Shown here in pieces: positions 48,620 to 60,935 of a DNA stretch of 64,000 nt (positions are counted from its first letter, which is position 1; every line of letters begins with the position of its first letter). Both the position numbers and the translations under genes were made by a program. Source of the stretch: Prunus persica (taxonomy: Eukaryota > Streptophyta > Magnoliopsida > Rosales > Rosaceae); NCBI RefSeq assembly GCF_000346465.2, contig NC_034013.1, forward strand, positions 2,181,865 through 2,245,864. Reading direction: 5' to 3'. The notes beneath the pieces are model-generated. The model had not been told where the DNA came from, ran no database searches, and was given only the letters and a program-made list of their open reading frames with translations.

Positions 48620-50018
48620 ATTACATCCAAAGCTTTCATTTTAAAAGGTTACCTCTTGTCATTCATCACAATGCATGTTTATTTATGTTAGATTTTTTGG
48701 ATTTTGCTTAAGAAAAATCTCATTCTTTCTTCGACGTTTTCCTTTTGATTACAAGAATAGCTGAGGATGAGGAGCAATAAAAGATATGTGCCAAAACTAT
48801 ATATAAATTTTGAAATCTATATCAAAGCTGCATCCGTATGAGGCTGTAAATACCCAATGCAGTATAAAATTTGGTCATAGTCATTCCAATTGAAAAATGG
48901 TTTGGTATATTCTTAATGGAGAATATCTCAAGTAAATATCATGATATAATATTAGTTTTTCGAAAGATAATTGGGTGGGGTTGTGTACCTCTTGAGCCTT
49001 TTGCCATTAGGCCTCTTGATGTTCTGTCAAACTAGGCTTATTTTGCCCCAAATGCTCTTATTGTACTTGCTTGGTTGAATGAAACTCTTTAGCACTTATT
49101 CAAGGGCTTCACCTCAATTTGAAATCCTCATCAAGGTTTTCCTAGGCTTTTAGCATTGAATTTGAAATCCTCCGGAAATGGAGGTGTAGTTATCTTTTCA
49201 ATGCTCAGTTCACAGCTGCTTCATGGCCTCAAAACATTATAATTCAATATGCTCGAGATTGGTTTGATGCTAAAAAGTAACAAGAGATTGGTGTTGCAGA
49301 ATGATTCATGTTTACGCTGAACAAAAGGGTTAATACACCTTAAGGAGTTATGTGAAAACACGAAAAACTTTAGTGGTGTCGGTGTAATTAAACTCGAGAA
49401 TAAAATGTGGTTGCAAACCCATTAAGCCAAGATGAGTCATACGTTGTGTGCAAATCTTGCCACCAAATCAAAATCACCAAAAGATGGTTCATAAGTTGGA
49501 CTTGGGGATCACTGTCATGGACTCTCCTCCCTCCCCCATTGTAGGGCTTACGGCTGATGCACAGCACCAAATTATGAATAAACTTAAATGCATGAATAAA
49601 TAAGAAAGACTTGAATGGCTTCCATCTCCGTACTGAATTGCTTGCACCTTTTTAACCTAGATAAAAGAAGAAAAGGAAATTGTGGACATTAAACACATCG
49701 TTTCTTAGGGATTGTGAAGTATTTGTATTCCAGAGAGCCAGAAAATTCGCTACTGAAAAATAGAATACATTTTCAAAGATACTTTTACACATCACATATC
49801 AAGATTACTGATGGTTCAACTGGGGTAACTTTCCTATACAGTTTCTGTCTCTGCTCAATATACTCTATTCAACAAGATGATTAAGTGCATTTGGTATCCA
49901 CTGTTGTATATCATTGTACAGGGAATGATACATTTGCTTGCTGCAACTCCAAATTTGCAGAATCTACAACCCCATGGAGACAAAAAGGAATTTGCACTTC
50001 CAAAAAAGAGTGCTGCCC
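48620..50018. other. Intergenic, 3' side of the membrane-protein gene
   Basis: No supported gene. The part 48980-49300 has moderate coding texture (for example a CTTATTTTGCCCCAAATGCTC stretch) but is broken by stops in all frames; it may be an old transposon piece. The last few hundred bases form the 3' untranslated region of the minus-strand gene. Confidence 0.4.
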
Positions 50019-53000
50019 TTACTTCTTAAGAAGAGTGATGATCTCCAGGAGGCCAAGCCTTTTCCCATACTGGATAACCAGCCAACTCATAAAAGAGATG
50101 TATGCCACAAGAAAACAAGTGCGCCTGAAGCGGATCATATAGAGAGGAAGCACTCTTGCAGCAAAAAGTTGAGGCAACCGAGATTTCATTTGTTGCAGGA
50201 GTCTAATAAAGCTTATGGAGATTAATGAAGTTGAAAAACCAGCAATAACTCCAGCTACGGTTTCCCACCTCCAAAACCCCGCTCGTTCCTGGGCGACAAA
50301 CCAGGAGTGTAAAATCTTCGTCGCACTGAAAAGTAGATGCATTACTAAACCGTACTACAAGAACAAACATAAAACATATCTAGATTGAGACTTTATTTAA
50401 ATGCAACTCAAGTACTCGACCATTGTTAAACAGAGAGAAATTCTCTCAGAAATATAAAAATGATACCTCAACCAAGAGAGAATTATTGGACTAGTTACGA
50501 TTATTTGCTACTGGAGAGAAATGCCTGAAGCTTATGAAAATAATGTACATGCTAGAGATTATGGAAAAGCTGGAATAGACGTGCCACTAAAAAGATAACC
50601 TGGCTAAACATCGAAAACATGTAAATGTAGCAGGGTGAAATGGGAAGAAGAGAATGGGATGAGACTTAAAACACTTTTGTGAGAAACAACTATGATAAGA
50701 AAGAGTACATGCACTATATATGACAAGGACAGTGATGGCAGTCGTGCCGTCTCTTTCTCTGCGTTACAACACGGATACTTCCTCCTTTCCTTCAATAGTT
50801 CCTTTTATGGAACTAGCATTCTTATGCCAATGTAGTAGTGTGAGCAGAAGTTCTGCAAGAAGACGCTGGTAGCAATGACCTCCGAAGAGGAATTGGGGAA
50901 GAATGGGCAGTTTCTGCCCTTTTGTGTTATTTCCATACTCCCCAATTGAGGAAGAATTCAAGCTGATGTAGGACACGGGTGAATTGAGAATTTAGGTAGT
51001 TTAGCGGAAGCGAAAACAATGGAAAACAGAAAATAGAACAAACAAGGATAGGTCTGGAATCACTCCAGCGGTTTGGCTTCACACCAAGTAGTCCCCAATC
51101 TCTGGAAAATAAACTTTTCTTTATATCTCAACAACTCAACTCCATAATGAATTATATGAGAGGGGTATTTATAGCAAACTAAAACCTAGAGACAATAGGA
51201 TAAAAAATCCCTTGCTAAAACAGAAATTCTAACCTAAATAAAATAGGAAACTTATAAATCCTACTAAAATCTGGAAAACTTAGAGAACAAGTTAGAAACT
51301 AATCGCAGGAATAAAAAATTGCCAGATTTAAAGACCAAATTAAATGACTTCCTCTTCCATCTCTTTCTTTTGTAAACCCTAATGGGTTTGACAAAGATGT
51401 CCTCATCACAAGCTCTCACGTACAAATGTCCTATGCATCATCTCCAAGCATTTATTTTGATATGAAAGATGTCGTTCGTAGGCATATAAATCCATGCAAT
51501 TATACACATAAATCACATCACCCATCACAATCACTTATTATGGGATGAAACCAAGTACCTAATCATGCAAACAGATGACTACAGTCACAGACAAAATTAA
51601 TCACTGCCCAGATCATACTATCACTACGAGCAGAAACAAGCACAGCCAATACAAGATTCATACATCTTGTTTGGTAATGACTGCAAGCAAACTAGCATGG
51701 AGATTATTAGTTGATAACTATTCTTTACAATATGCCACACTACACAGAGATGATGAAGATAGTAAATCCCTTTTCTTTTTCGAAAAGAAACATGAATTTC
51801 TAGGAGCTATTAGGGGCACTCCAAAAAAGTCATCACGCACTCCTCCTTTGTAAAAATTTTGGAAGGAGTGCAGGATGACTTTTTTGGAGTGCCAATAATA
51901 GTTCCCTCTTTATATAAAGAAAATAATCAGTAAATCACAGCAGACAAGGTGGACAAGTAAGTAGTCAACAAAAATCAAATAAAGTAAAAAGAATCCAAAA
52001 AAGAAGAAAAACAGAAGAGTTCTTACTACAAACAGAACCCCAACTAAAAATACACTATTAACTTACTATTTCTTTCCAAGCTCCAATTATAAAAGAAAGC
52101 AGCATATCCTGAAATGCAGATGAAACGGAATCCAAAGTGAAGACAAAAGTCTACCTCTACCCCAAAACACCTCAGCCCACCCCACATGATTCTAAAAGAT
52201 CCAGTATTCCTCTCCAACCAAATAACCGAAAAATTGCTAAGACACAAACTCCATAACTCTATTGGCTGTTTTCCTAACAAACACATTCTGCCTTTCACAA
52301 ACAAGAGAAAATCAACTGGCCAGAAATACCCAACATATATGCATTTCTCTGAACCTGAACCAAAAATTTAAAGTTACAGGACAGTGAAGAAAAAGATGAT
52401 CTGCACTTTTACCCTTTCCTTTGGGACATCATGCACCAATTGGAAGAAAGAAAAGTACTCTTTGGATCAAAGCACAGGTATTACCCCTCCCATGAGCAAT
52501 TATCCAAGCAAAAAATTGCACCTTAGGAGGTACTGTAGTCTTCCAAATAAAAGAAGAGGAAAAGTGGGAAGAGATGAATTAACACAACTCTCTAAAGTAT
52601 GATTTGCATGAAAAACCACACTTACTAGAATCCGACCTAGCAGCTTTAAAAAAGAAAAATTACCATTCTCCAATAAAGACAACCTAGAAGTGAGCTCTAC
52701 ATTTTCCAGTTCGTTTAAATTTTTCTTTAGTATAATAAACCTCTAAGAACTCTATGTGATATCCATTGCTTGTCTAATTCACTATGCAAAGTATAAAGCA
52801 TAAACAATTGTTTAAAATTAGTATATTGAAAATTTTAAATATATTCAGTCCAATTCCATTGAGCATTGAATAGTTTTAAGTAGCAGTGTCTCTCGCCACA
52901 CACTGTATTTGACCTAGATGATACAAATCTATAATACACCTATGTTTTTCTTTCTTTTTAATCAAATGGTAGATGGTTAAATCTCTTGAAGTTTCATTCA

Positions 53001-55046
53001 AATTTTTCATATTTTTCTCTTATTTTCATTGTTTCTCTTGTGTGCTGTTATCAATGTTTCCATCTTTTGGGACCCGATATGTGCGTCTATGCCAATATTG
53101 TTCCCTTGCATATGAGATAAGTTATTTATCTAGAAGAATATCCTAATCTGTTCATAAGATTAAGTGAAGAAATCCATAAAGACAGAGCACAACTGATTAG
53201 ATAAAAGGAAAAACAAAGAGAAAAAGGAGTCAGTTTGCTCACAGGATGAAATATCTTCTAATCATCTCAAAGGTAGACGGATCTTTAGCTTGGCAACTGA
53301 AGAAACCATCATGATATAAGCTTACTTTGGAAATGCCATATGTGTACCAACAGTCATAAGTTTCATTGACCTGAGCAAACAAAGGTGAGAAAATGAAAAA
53401 TGTCTATCAAGGAGTTACGGACAATGATGTTTCCTCATTGTAAACTTAATATCATATAAATATCAAATTTTACCAAAGTGCAATAATAATTTCAACCCTG
53501 AACCACACCATAATCAAAAAGCTTTGCAACTTACCTTGAACTTATCTTTGGTCAACCATGCAGCACCAAAATTAGGTCTGCAATCAAGAGGAAGGGCCTC
53601 ATTTGGAGCCTCAGCCAATGCAAGCTGAGTCTGACCAGAAGACTGATCTTTGTATTCCACCTGCAAACAGGAAAGAAAAGAATTAATATTTGACTGAAGA
53701 GACCCATATAATTAGAGTTAACATTACGTGTTTTAACTCTTGTCAAGTTAATCATCATAGCATGACTTTAAAGCAGAATTTCTTCAACTGAAACAACTGT
53801 GGCACTACAGCTCACCCAGAAAGCCCACATGCCAACTATCTTTTTCAGCCAAGAAGGCTTCAAAAATGTCATTTGACCACCCCACAAGGAATCTTTCATA
53901 CAACTCTTTTGGTTCATAGATGAACTGCATTTACCTCCAACTTGGAAAAAAAACTAATAGACATGCACTCTACTCCAAACCTCTAATAAAATAAATTTCT
54001 AATTACAAATTGCGTGTAAAGGTACAATCCAGAAATTGCTACTATTAGTTGCATATAATATAACAATATGATCATATATACAATTTGAGAGTAAGGTAGG
54101 CTAACCTTAAAAATTGAAGCCCAATAGTAATCATAACGACATCGAAATCTTCTTCCTTCAAAAGGATAAAACACGTGCTTGGCTTTGTAATTGAACAGTC
54201 CAAGCTCACACACCTTAGATGACTTAAGATCAACACCTGTAAAAAGGAAGAGCTATGCCTATTATGATTTCAAGATAGGTAACACAATAATAACGGATAT
54301 TCCAAAAACATAACACTAACAGAAAAAGGACAAATGTAACAAAAGTTTATATCAAAAAATGCACTAAGAAAATTATATGTATTATGCATATATAAAATTT
54401 TCAGTTGATATATGATCTCAAACAGTTGAGAAAGCTGACTTATATTATTTAAGGACCTCAGGAGAGAAGAACCTTGTATATTTGTATATAAGAATAGGAA
54501 AATTACCACTCCATAAGACATGAATTTCAATTAACACACTTGTATTCATGCGAGAGCAAAGTAACATACTGAGTACGTAGTTTCAATGCACCTTCCTTCA
54601 AAATGCCAGTAAAAATCATGAAAGCAGAACAAACTAACCAGAGAAAAGCAAGCAATTTTGGTCATAGCACCAACAATCAACCCGGATGATATCTTTGGCA
54701 TACATAACAGATTGCAAACATCCTACTTTTCTTATTCCTATTCGCAATTTTAAGTCAACCAAACAGTGACATTCAAGCATCCAAACAGACCCAACTCAAT
54801 TTTCATCCAGAACATAAATATTTAATATGTATTAATTTTGAAAAATGACTTACTGCTGGAGAGGATCCTGCACTGAGAGGACACAGAAATTGGGCTAGGA
54901 ATTGAGGAATTGGCGACGAAAATGGCTACGAAGCCGACCAAAAGTGACAGTGCAAAGATAGCAACGATAGGTAAAACGAGAGCCAGAGAACACCGCAGTA
55001 TTAAATAGGCCATGTTGCCCTTCTCAGAGACCTCCTGAGAATCCAT
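50019..55046 (-). CDS. Conserved plant membrane protein of unknown function
   Basis: Five exons on minus, 55046-54854, 54236-54106, 53660-53535, 53370-53243 and 50325-50019, join in phase to 294 residues. Residues about 11-46 form a long hydrophobic segment, a membrane anchor. The middle (about 65-190) is soluble and Cys-containing, with FEGRRFRCRYDYYWASIFK, RPNFGAAWLTKDKFK and a potential N-glycosylation site NET at 152-154, so it probably faces the lumen or outside. Two more hydrophobic helices lie near residues 215-236 and 263-279. I do not recognise a named family; it looks like a conserved plant transmembrane protein. The frame is open upstream to 55310, but those residues are Lys-rich and unlike a membrane protein start. 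The last intron (50326-53242) is 2.9 kb and holds repeats. All splice sites are GT-AG. Confidence 0.88.
51804..51903. mobile_element. Short fold-back element in a gene intron
   Basis: CTATTA, GGCACTCC and AAAAAAGTCAT on the left are mirrored by ATGACTTTTTT, GGAGTGCC and TAATAG on the right, with GCACTCC and GGAGTGC forming an inner pair. About 100 bp in all, able to fold as one hairpin. It sits in the last intron of the membrane-protein gene. No coding capacity. Confidence 0.75.
52044..52700 (-). pseudogene. LINE 3'-end fragment (zinc-binding RT tail) in intron
   Basis: The minus strand, with frame changes, reads text like VPPKVQFFAWIIAHGRGNTC followed by a CCPKGKGKSADHLFLHCP-type Cys/His stretch and FRIMWGG, the pattern of the zinc-binding domain (zf-RVT) at the end of plant L1 LINE polyproteins. 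Stops interrupt it. It is a fossil within the large intron of the membrane-protein gene and has the same orientation as that gene. Confidence 0.6.
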
Positions 55047-55310
55047 TAAGCTTTGTATTTCCCGAAAATTAGAGGGAATTTGTGGGCTTTTCTGTGTAAG
55101 GTCCGGCCACCGGAACCATTTATCCGGTGATCGGAGTGCCCTCGCGCCCTGAGCAGAACAAACAAAAGGAATTGCTGGTCTTTTGTTTTTTGTTTTTCTA
55201 CCTGCAGGAGTTGAAATGAACTGTTGGTCTTTTCGCTTCTTTCTTTGTTCTTTTCCAATTTTGCTTTCTTTGTTCTTTTCCAATTTTGCTTTGGGAGTGT
55301 TCTTTTTCAA

Positions 55311-55857
55311 TTCGTTTTTGTATTCTAGTCAATTCTACCTGAATTTTCCAAAATTCTTTATTTCAGTCTATAAATTTTCAAATCAATCAATATGATCCTT
55401 AATTTTTAAATCAGCACAGGGGTGCAAGTTGAATTTGAAATTCCAATTCCTCCCCATTTCGATCCCAAATTTTTTAGTTTTGATAGTTCAAATCAATTCC
55501 GACATCTGAAAGTTCCGAAATCTAAAAATTCATTAAATAATTGGATTGAAATTGGAATGTATCTAATATATTGGGATTTCAAGATTAAATTACACCTAAT
55601 GACTGATTTCATGTTGAATTATATATAATCTAATGACCATAGACAAGTTATTCTATACCCCTCCGTTTGAAATTGGAATGTATATAATATATTTGGGGTT
55701 TCAAGGTTAAATTACACATAATGACTAATTTCATGTTGGGGTGTATCCAGTTCAAACTTTTAATGACTTTTATAGAGTTTAAAAGTGTGGATGTATTCAA
55801 TTGAGATTTTTAATGAGTTTATAAAAGTCTAGTGGTATTCAGTTGTGACTTTTAAAT
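55311..55857. other. Upstream of membrane-protein gene; repeat family copy
   Basis: The first part is the promoter side of the membrane-protein gene. The stretch 55735-55853 has AGTTCAAACTTTTAATGAC, GACTTTTATA and GAGTTTATAAAAG words that also occur at 29112-29125 and 29476-29540, so both are copies of one dispersed repeat. The LINE starts right after it. Confidence 0.5.
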
Positions 55858-55929
55858 TTTTATTTTTATTTTTATCAAAATAAGAACTTTCATTCATAAA
55901 CATCAATACAACTAGGGCTGCTGGCTTCT

Positions 55930-56492
55930 CTAGGAGCTACAAAGTAGTCTCATTAAAACCTTGCCATAAAAACCCCCAATGAAGGAAATCTGGTCAAGAA
56001 AAAAAGTACCACAACACCACAATACATAAGAAAAATAACCCCCTTGTCTATCCTTTCCTAGTAGAGTTCGAATCCATATTGGACCCACCCCTTCCCAGAA
56101 AAATTGAGTGCCTTCCCGCAGTCCAAATTGAGCCATAGCATGAGCCACACTATTACCTTCACGAGGTTGATAAACCATCTTTGCATTACCCAACTGGCCA
56201 GCAGCATTCGAATATCATCAACTAGATTACCCACATTACTCATCCACCCATCAGTACCAATAATCATATTCACGGCTTCTTGTGAATCAGAAGCAACAGT
56301 CAAATAAATCGTACATTTAGCAACTACCAAAAGTAACCTGCTACAAATAGCTGCCAACTCAATTCCCCAAATGTCGGAACCATTCGAGGCAGCAGCTGCA
56401 AAACCCCAACAAAACTCACCATGGCAATCCCGAACCAACCCGCCCACACCTCGTCGCCTACTATTCCTCCCAATAGCACCATCACAGTGCAT
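55930..56492 (-). pseudogene. RNase H-like domain of the LINE
   Basis: About 144 residues in frame from 56492: the start HCDGAIGRNSRRRGVGGLVRD matches the D-G...GG/VRD opening of plant LINE RNase H domains, and GIELAAICSRLLL gives the catalytic E with the A-A-x-x-x-L pattern, followed by ASDSQEAVNMI carrying the next Asp. It is the C-terminal part of the LINE polyprotein rather than a gene of its own. Confidence 0.75.
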
Positions 56493-57199
56493 AACAAAAT
56501 GTCCAGCAGGTGGTTTAACCTACCTAAAATACCGAGGCACCCGATCATCTTTTATCTTCACATTGCATTTTTAAATTGCGCATATAAATCCCGTAACTAG
56601 TTTGTAGCCTCTTCCACATAAGCTTATGGTTTACCATGGATATAAGAGTTGCGCACATGCCATACTTTCCAACAATAGCATACGAAAGACTCAAACTCCA
56701 ATCCCGTTAAAATATTGGCGGCCCAATCCAAAAAATCTGCAAAAAAAAAAAGCCACCCACCATCTTCACCCTATCCCAAAACGAAAACAAACGCCAAAAT
56801 TGTTTATTTCCCTTGCACTACCAGAGAGTATGCATAGTAGATTCCCCTTCCCTATCACACCTGGAGCAAAGCGGATAAGGAATCACTTTCCTCGTAAATA
56901 AGTTAACTGCAGTCGGAAGGATATCGGACGCAGCACGCCACAAATAACTTGATTTTATTCGGAATCTCCAACCTCCACAATCTCTTCCAAAATGCCATAT
57001 GAGCTCCCATATCTGAAGGACTCCCTTCCCTTTCGTAACATAAATTGCTCTATCGTAAGGTAATCCGATAACCTGATTTCACAGAATACTTACCATTCTT
57101 CTCGAAAAAAACAAAAATGTCTATCACTTCTCTGAATCGGTGAAGAAAGTGGTATGCTCAAAATAACCTCTTTATCCTTATCACAAAAAACCTGATCAA

Positions 57200-59340
57200 T
57201 TAAATATATATCCCAGCCCCAGTAGGAGTTATCAGATTCGAGATTGTTGCGTGTTGAGGAAGCCCATTGTTGAGGAGAGGCTTGAAAGTAAAAAGTTTAG
57301 GGATCCATTGATCTTGGAACATCTTGATAGACTGCCCATCACTAACTCTCCACACCAGACCTTGCTTAATGACTTGTCTGCCCCAAACTATACCTCGCCA
57401 AACCAAGGAAGGGCAATTCCCCACCTTTGCAAGTAAGAAATCCCCAGCAGGAAAATATCTTGCCTTCATAATACGACTGACTAAAGAGTCGGGGTTCTCC
57501 AAGAGTCTCCATGCTTGCTTCGCCACCATGGCTTTATTAAAAGCTTCAAAAATTTGGAATCCAAGCCCCCCAAAACATTTGGGTATACAAAGCTTTCACC
57601 AATTCATCCAATGGATACTACGTTTCCCTACTTTCTCCCACCAATAAAGGGCAATCATTATTGATAAATCCTGATATAAAGCCTGCGGTAGTTGGAAAAC
57701 CCCCATAGTATAAGTGGGAAGTGCCTAAGCCATCGATTTGATGAGCAGCTCTTTCCCAACTAAAGGAAGCAACTTGGAACTCCATCCATGTAGTTTATTC
57801 CACAACATATCATGTACATGTTTAAACATCTGAGAGCGGCTTCGCTGCGCAACCGTAGGTAAACCAAGATAGCACTCATGACAAGGGATAATACTCACCC
57901 CAAGCATATTGGAAATTAACTGCTGCATCATTGGATCAGTGTTTAGACTAAAACAAGCCGTTGATTTATCAAAATTAATTTTTTGCCAAGATGCCCTCTC
58001 ATATGCCCTAAGAATAGTCAGCAAGGAATAACAATCAAAGAGATGAGCATTACAAAATAACAAACTATCATTAGCAAAAACAAATGTGTCAGGGTAGAAG
58101 CTCCCTGGGCAATAACAACACCATGGAGTTGTTTTTGCCGATGTGCACAGTTCAAGAAAGTTGATAACCACTCCGTGCATATCAGAAAAAGATAGGGTGA
58201 TAGGGAATCCCCCCGCCTGAGACCCCTCGTAGTATGAATTTTCCCCATAGCTGACCCCATAATCTGAACAGAATATGTCACAGTAGTAATACAATCCATA
58301 ATCAAATCCATCAATCTGCCATGAAACCCAATTTGCATAGCATGCCTTCCAAAAAGCTCCACTCAACCAAATCATAAGCCTTTGACATATCCAATTTAAG
58401 GACCATTTTCTTCAGACCACTTATCCCTCTTCGTTTAATTGCATGAATTGTCTCAAAAGCTGCAATAATATTATCTATGATTTATCGTCGTGGAACAAAA
58501 GCACTTTGGCACTTCGAAATGACAAATGACATAACCTCCTTCAACTTGTTAACAATAGTTTTCGACACTAGCTCATAAAGCACCGAGCACAAAGTGATAG
58601 GCATATACTTGGTGACTCGAGAAGGATGAGCAAGTTTAGGAATCAAAGTGATTAGCGTATGATTAACTTCCTAAACACTGACGCCTCCATTAAGAATGTT
58701 TAAACAAAATTGCTCAATATCAGTGCCCATCACTCCCCAATACTTTTGATTAAAAAAAGCAGACATGCCATCAATACCGGGCGACTTAGTAGAAAACATT
58801 TGAGATAGCGCTCGTTTCACCTTACACCCAGTAAAGGCATACTCAACATGAAATCTACTCAATAGTAACCGTAGGCCGTACCTTCTCTAGAATAGCATGA
58901 CAATCCACAAATTTTGCTAATTAAAAATACCTTTCAACGCATTTTGGCAACCCTGCTGTCCGGCTTGCTAATGAAAAAAATGCGTATTCTTATCACCCTA
59001 CTTTAACCAATTGATGCGCACCTGCTGACGGCATAAAACTTCTTCCCGTTCCAGACATACATCCATCTCCCATGCTAATCTTTTATGCTCATTGAGAGTG
59101 TCAGATGTTGAGGCTAGCCCCTACAAATCATCAATTCTATTTTGTAAAAACCGAACTTTCCTAGAAATATTGCCAACTTGTTCATTGTTCCACCGTTTTA
59201 AGGCTAACTGACAGGAAGAAAGTTTAGCCACCACAGACCCTGGTGTATCTTCCCAAACTAGAGCTATTGTCTCTTAGCACCCCTCAATCCCAGTCAACAT
59301 CTCTTCAAACATAAACTGTCGTGACCTTTGTCTCATGGAA
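57200..59340 (-). pseudogene. LINE reverse transcriptase, broken
   Basis: Pieces in shifting frames include KVKRALSQMFSTKSPGIDGM (58862-58671), RGDSLSPYLFLICTEWL (58362-58018 frame), the catalytic-region piece FVFANDSLLFCNAHLF (58375-57725 frame) and QAWRLLENPDSLVSRIMKARYFP (57529-57200). This is the non-LTR RT order. The usual F-x-D-D box appears altered to FANDSLLFC, so catalysis would be lost even apart from the frameshifts. Confidence 0.8.
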
Positions 59341-59341
59341 T

Positions 59342-60935
59342 CTGTTAAGCTCATAATTTCATACATATACATGCCCTATTTACTTAGTCTTTGTGCTTAG
59401 TTTCTTACACCTATGAGTCATTTACCTCTCTTTGTGTGTTTTGTAGGTCAATAGAGCAAGGGAGCATAATTCATGCAATTTAAGCATGTTAAGGCCTGAT
59501 TTGGATGAATGAAAGAAGAGCTTAAAGACAAACCCAATTTGGGCTACACTCCCTTGTTAGTCCAGTTTCGTAGCTCACATTGCAGGCCCTATTTCAATTA
59601 CCTACATAGCTCGGATGAGGCAACATTCTTCATGGAAGTTGTTCCAGTGGGTGTCTATTATAACATAATCCAAAATGTAGCCTATTGGATAAATCTGGAG
59701 TCCTTCACCTATCAAACACAGAACCATGCTCAGGATGAATTTTGTGTGCGCTGCCAAATGAGTTAGCAATTGTTTCGGCCTTAATATCTTCCTCCGACCT
59801 TGGATTAGGCCAAATGATATGTGGTTGGAAAGATAACATTCAGAACTTCAAGATGGAGGGCTTAAAGTCGTCATTTGCCTAAGGGAAGTATAAGCATGAG
59901 GTGATTTCTGATTGTCGAGAAGTTAGGTGAGTTGATTCAAGTGGAGATTTCTAGCAGCCACAAGAAATAAAGAACATGAAGTGGGTGTTGTTGGTGAACT
60001 AATTTTCAATTGCATGGGTGTGTTAGGTGAAGTAGGTGTGGTTCGTGAACTCAATTATAAAATCTGATTTACCTAACCCATGTGCCTATAAATAGAGAGT
60101 CTTCAAGGGGATTCATTCATCATTCATTCATATTCCATCACATTGTATGCAAAGAGAGGGAGAGTTGAGGGTCACAAAGGGAGAGAAAAGAGAAGGCAGC
60201 AGATGAGAGGCTTTGACCTCCTAGCAACCATGGAGATGAAGCTTTTCAATCTCTAGCATGTTGTCCCTATCTTTTTCTCCTTCCTTTGCCTTTTATTTTC
60301 TTCTTGTATTTTTATAGTTTTACTTTGTTTTAATAAACACCACGATGATTTTAAGTTTTTAAGTTTGATTAGTTTCCAAGTTTCAATTTTAGTTCTTGTT
60401 CTTATTCATTACACTTAACAGTTAATATGGTTGTTTGAATGTTTGATCACCATTTAAACTTGTATGTTAACTATCTTGGTTGGAATTAAGAGTAGACACC
60501 ATATGCTTTAATTCGAATTGAACTATGAATAAGAAGAGTATGTATGGACATTCAACAACAGGGATTAGATACATGCTTTTTCGTTTAAAATGTTCTCCTA
60601 TGCTAATGGATTTCTAATACTTACTTTAGGTTCGACAACAAGGATCTAATTAGGGAATTAGGAATACATGGTTTAGACTAGATACCATTGCTAGATTATA
60701 CATTAGAGAGAATCAATCTTTTTACTTGAATTGAACTTGTTAACTTGATTGCTTGAAACTTAGAATTGGATTGTTCCCTAGTATGCTCTTCGCAATAATC
60801 TTTAAACTTTGTTTCTATTTCTGTTTTGTGCAGGGAATCAAATTGAATCAATCTGTCATCAATCCTCGTAGGATCGACCTCGCACTACACATGCTATATT
60901 ACCCAACCGCTCGTGTACTTGCGAGTATCACAAGT
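59342..60935. mobile_element. Insertion splitting the LINE, origin uncertain
   Basis: LINE text runs to about 60940 and resumes at about 59340; the 1.6 kb between is foreign. It begins TGTTAAGCTCATAATTTC and ends near GCGAGTATCACA, so TG/CA ends of an LTR are possible. The end part CGCTCGTGTACTTGCGAGTA resembles text found near the ends of plant Gypsy LTRs. The only notable frame (59509-59766, 85 residues) has no recognisable domain. A clean target duplication was not found, so LTR origin is only a proposal. Confidence 0.45.

Noticed and set aside
49885..50225. Plus-strand frames of 85 and 95 residues
   Set aside because: Antisense to the last exon of the membrane-protein gene.
55047..55310. 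88-codon upstream extension of the membrane protein
   Set aside because: Lys-rich and Pro-containing leader without membrane character; the ATG at 55046 directly precedes the hydrophobic anchor.
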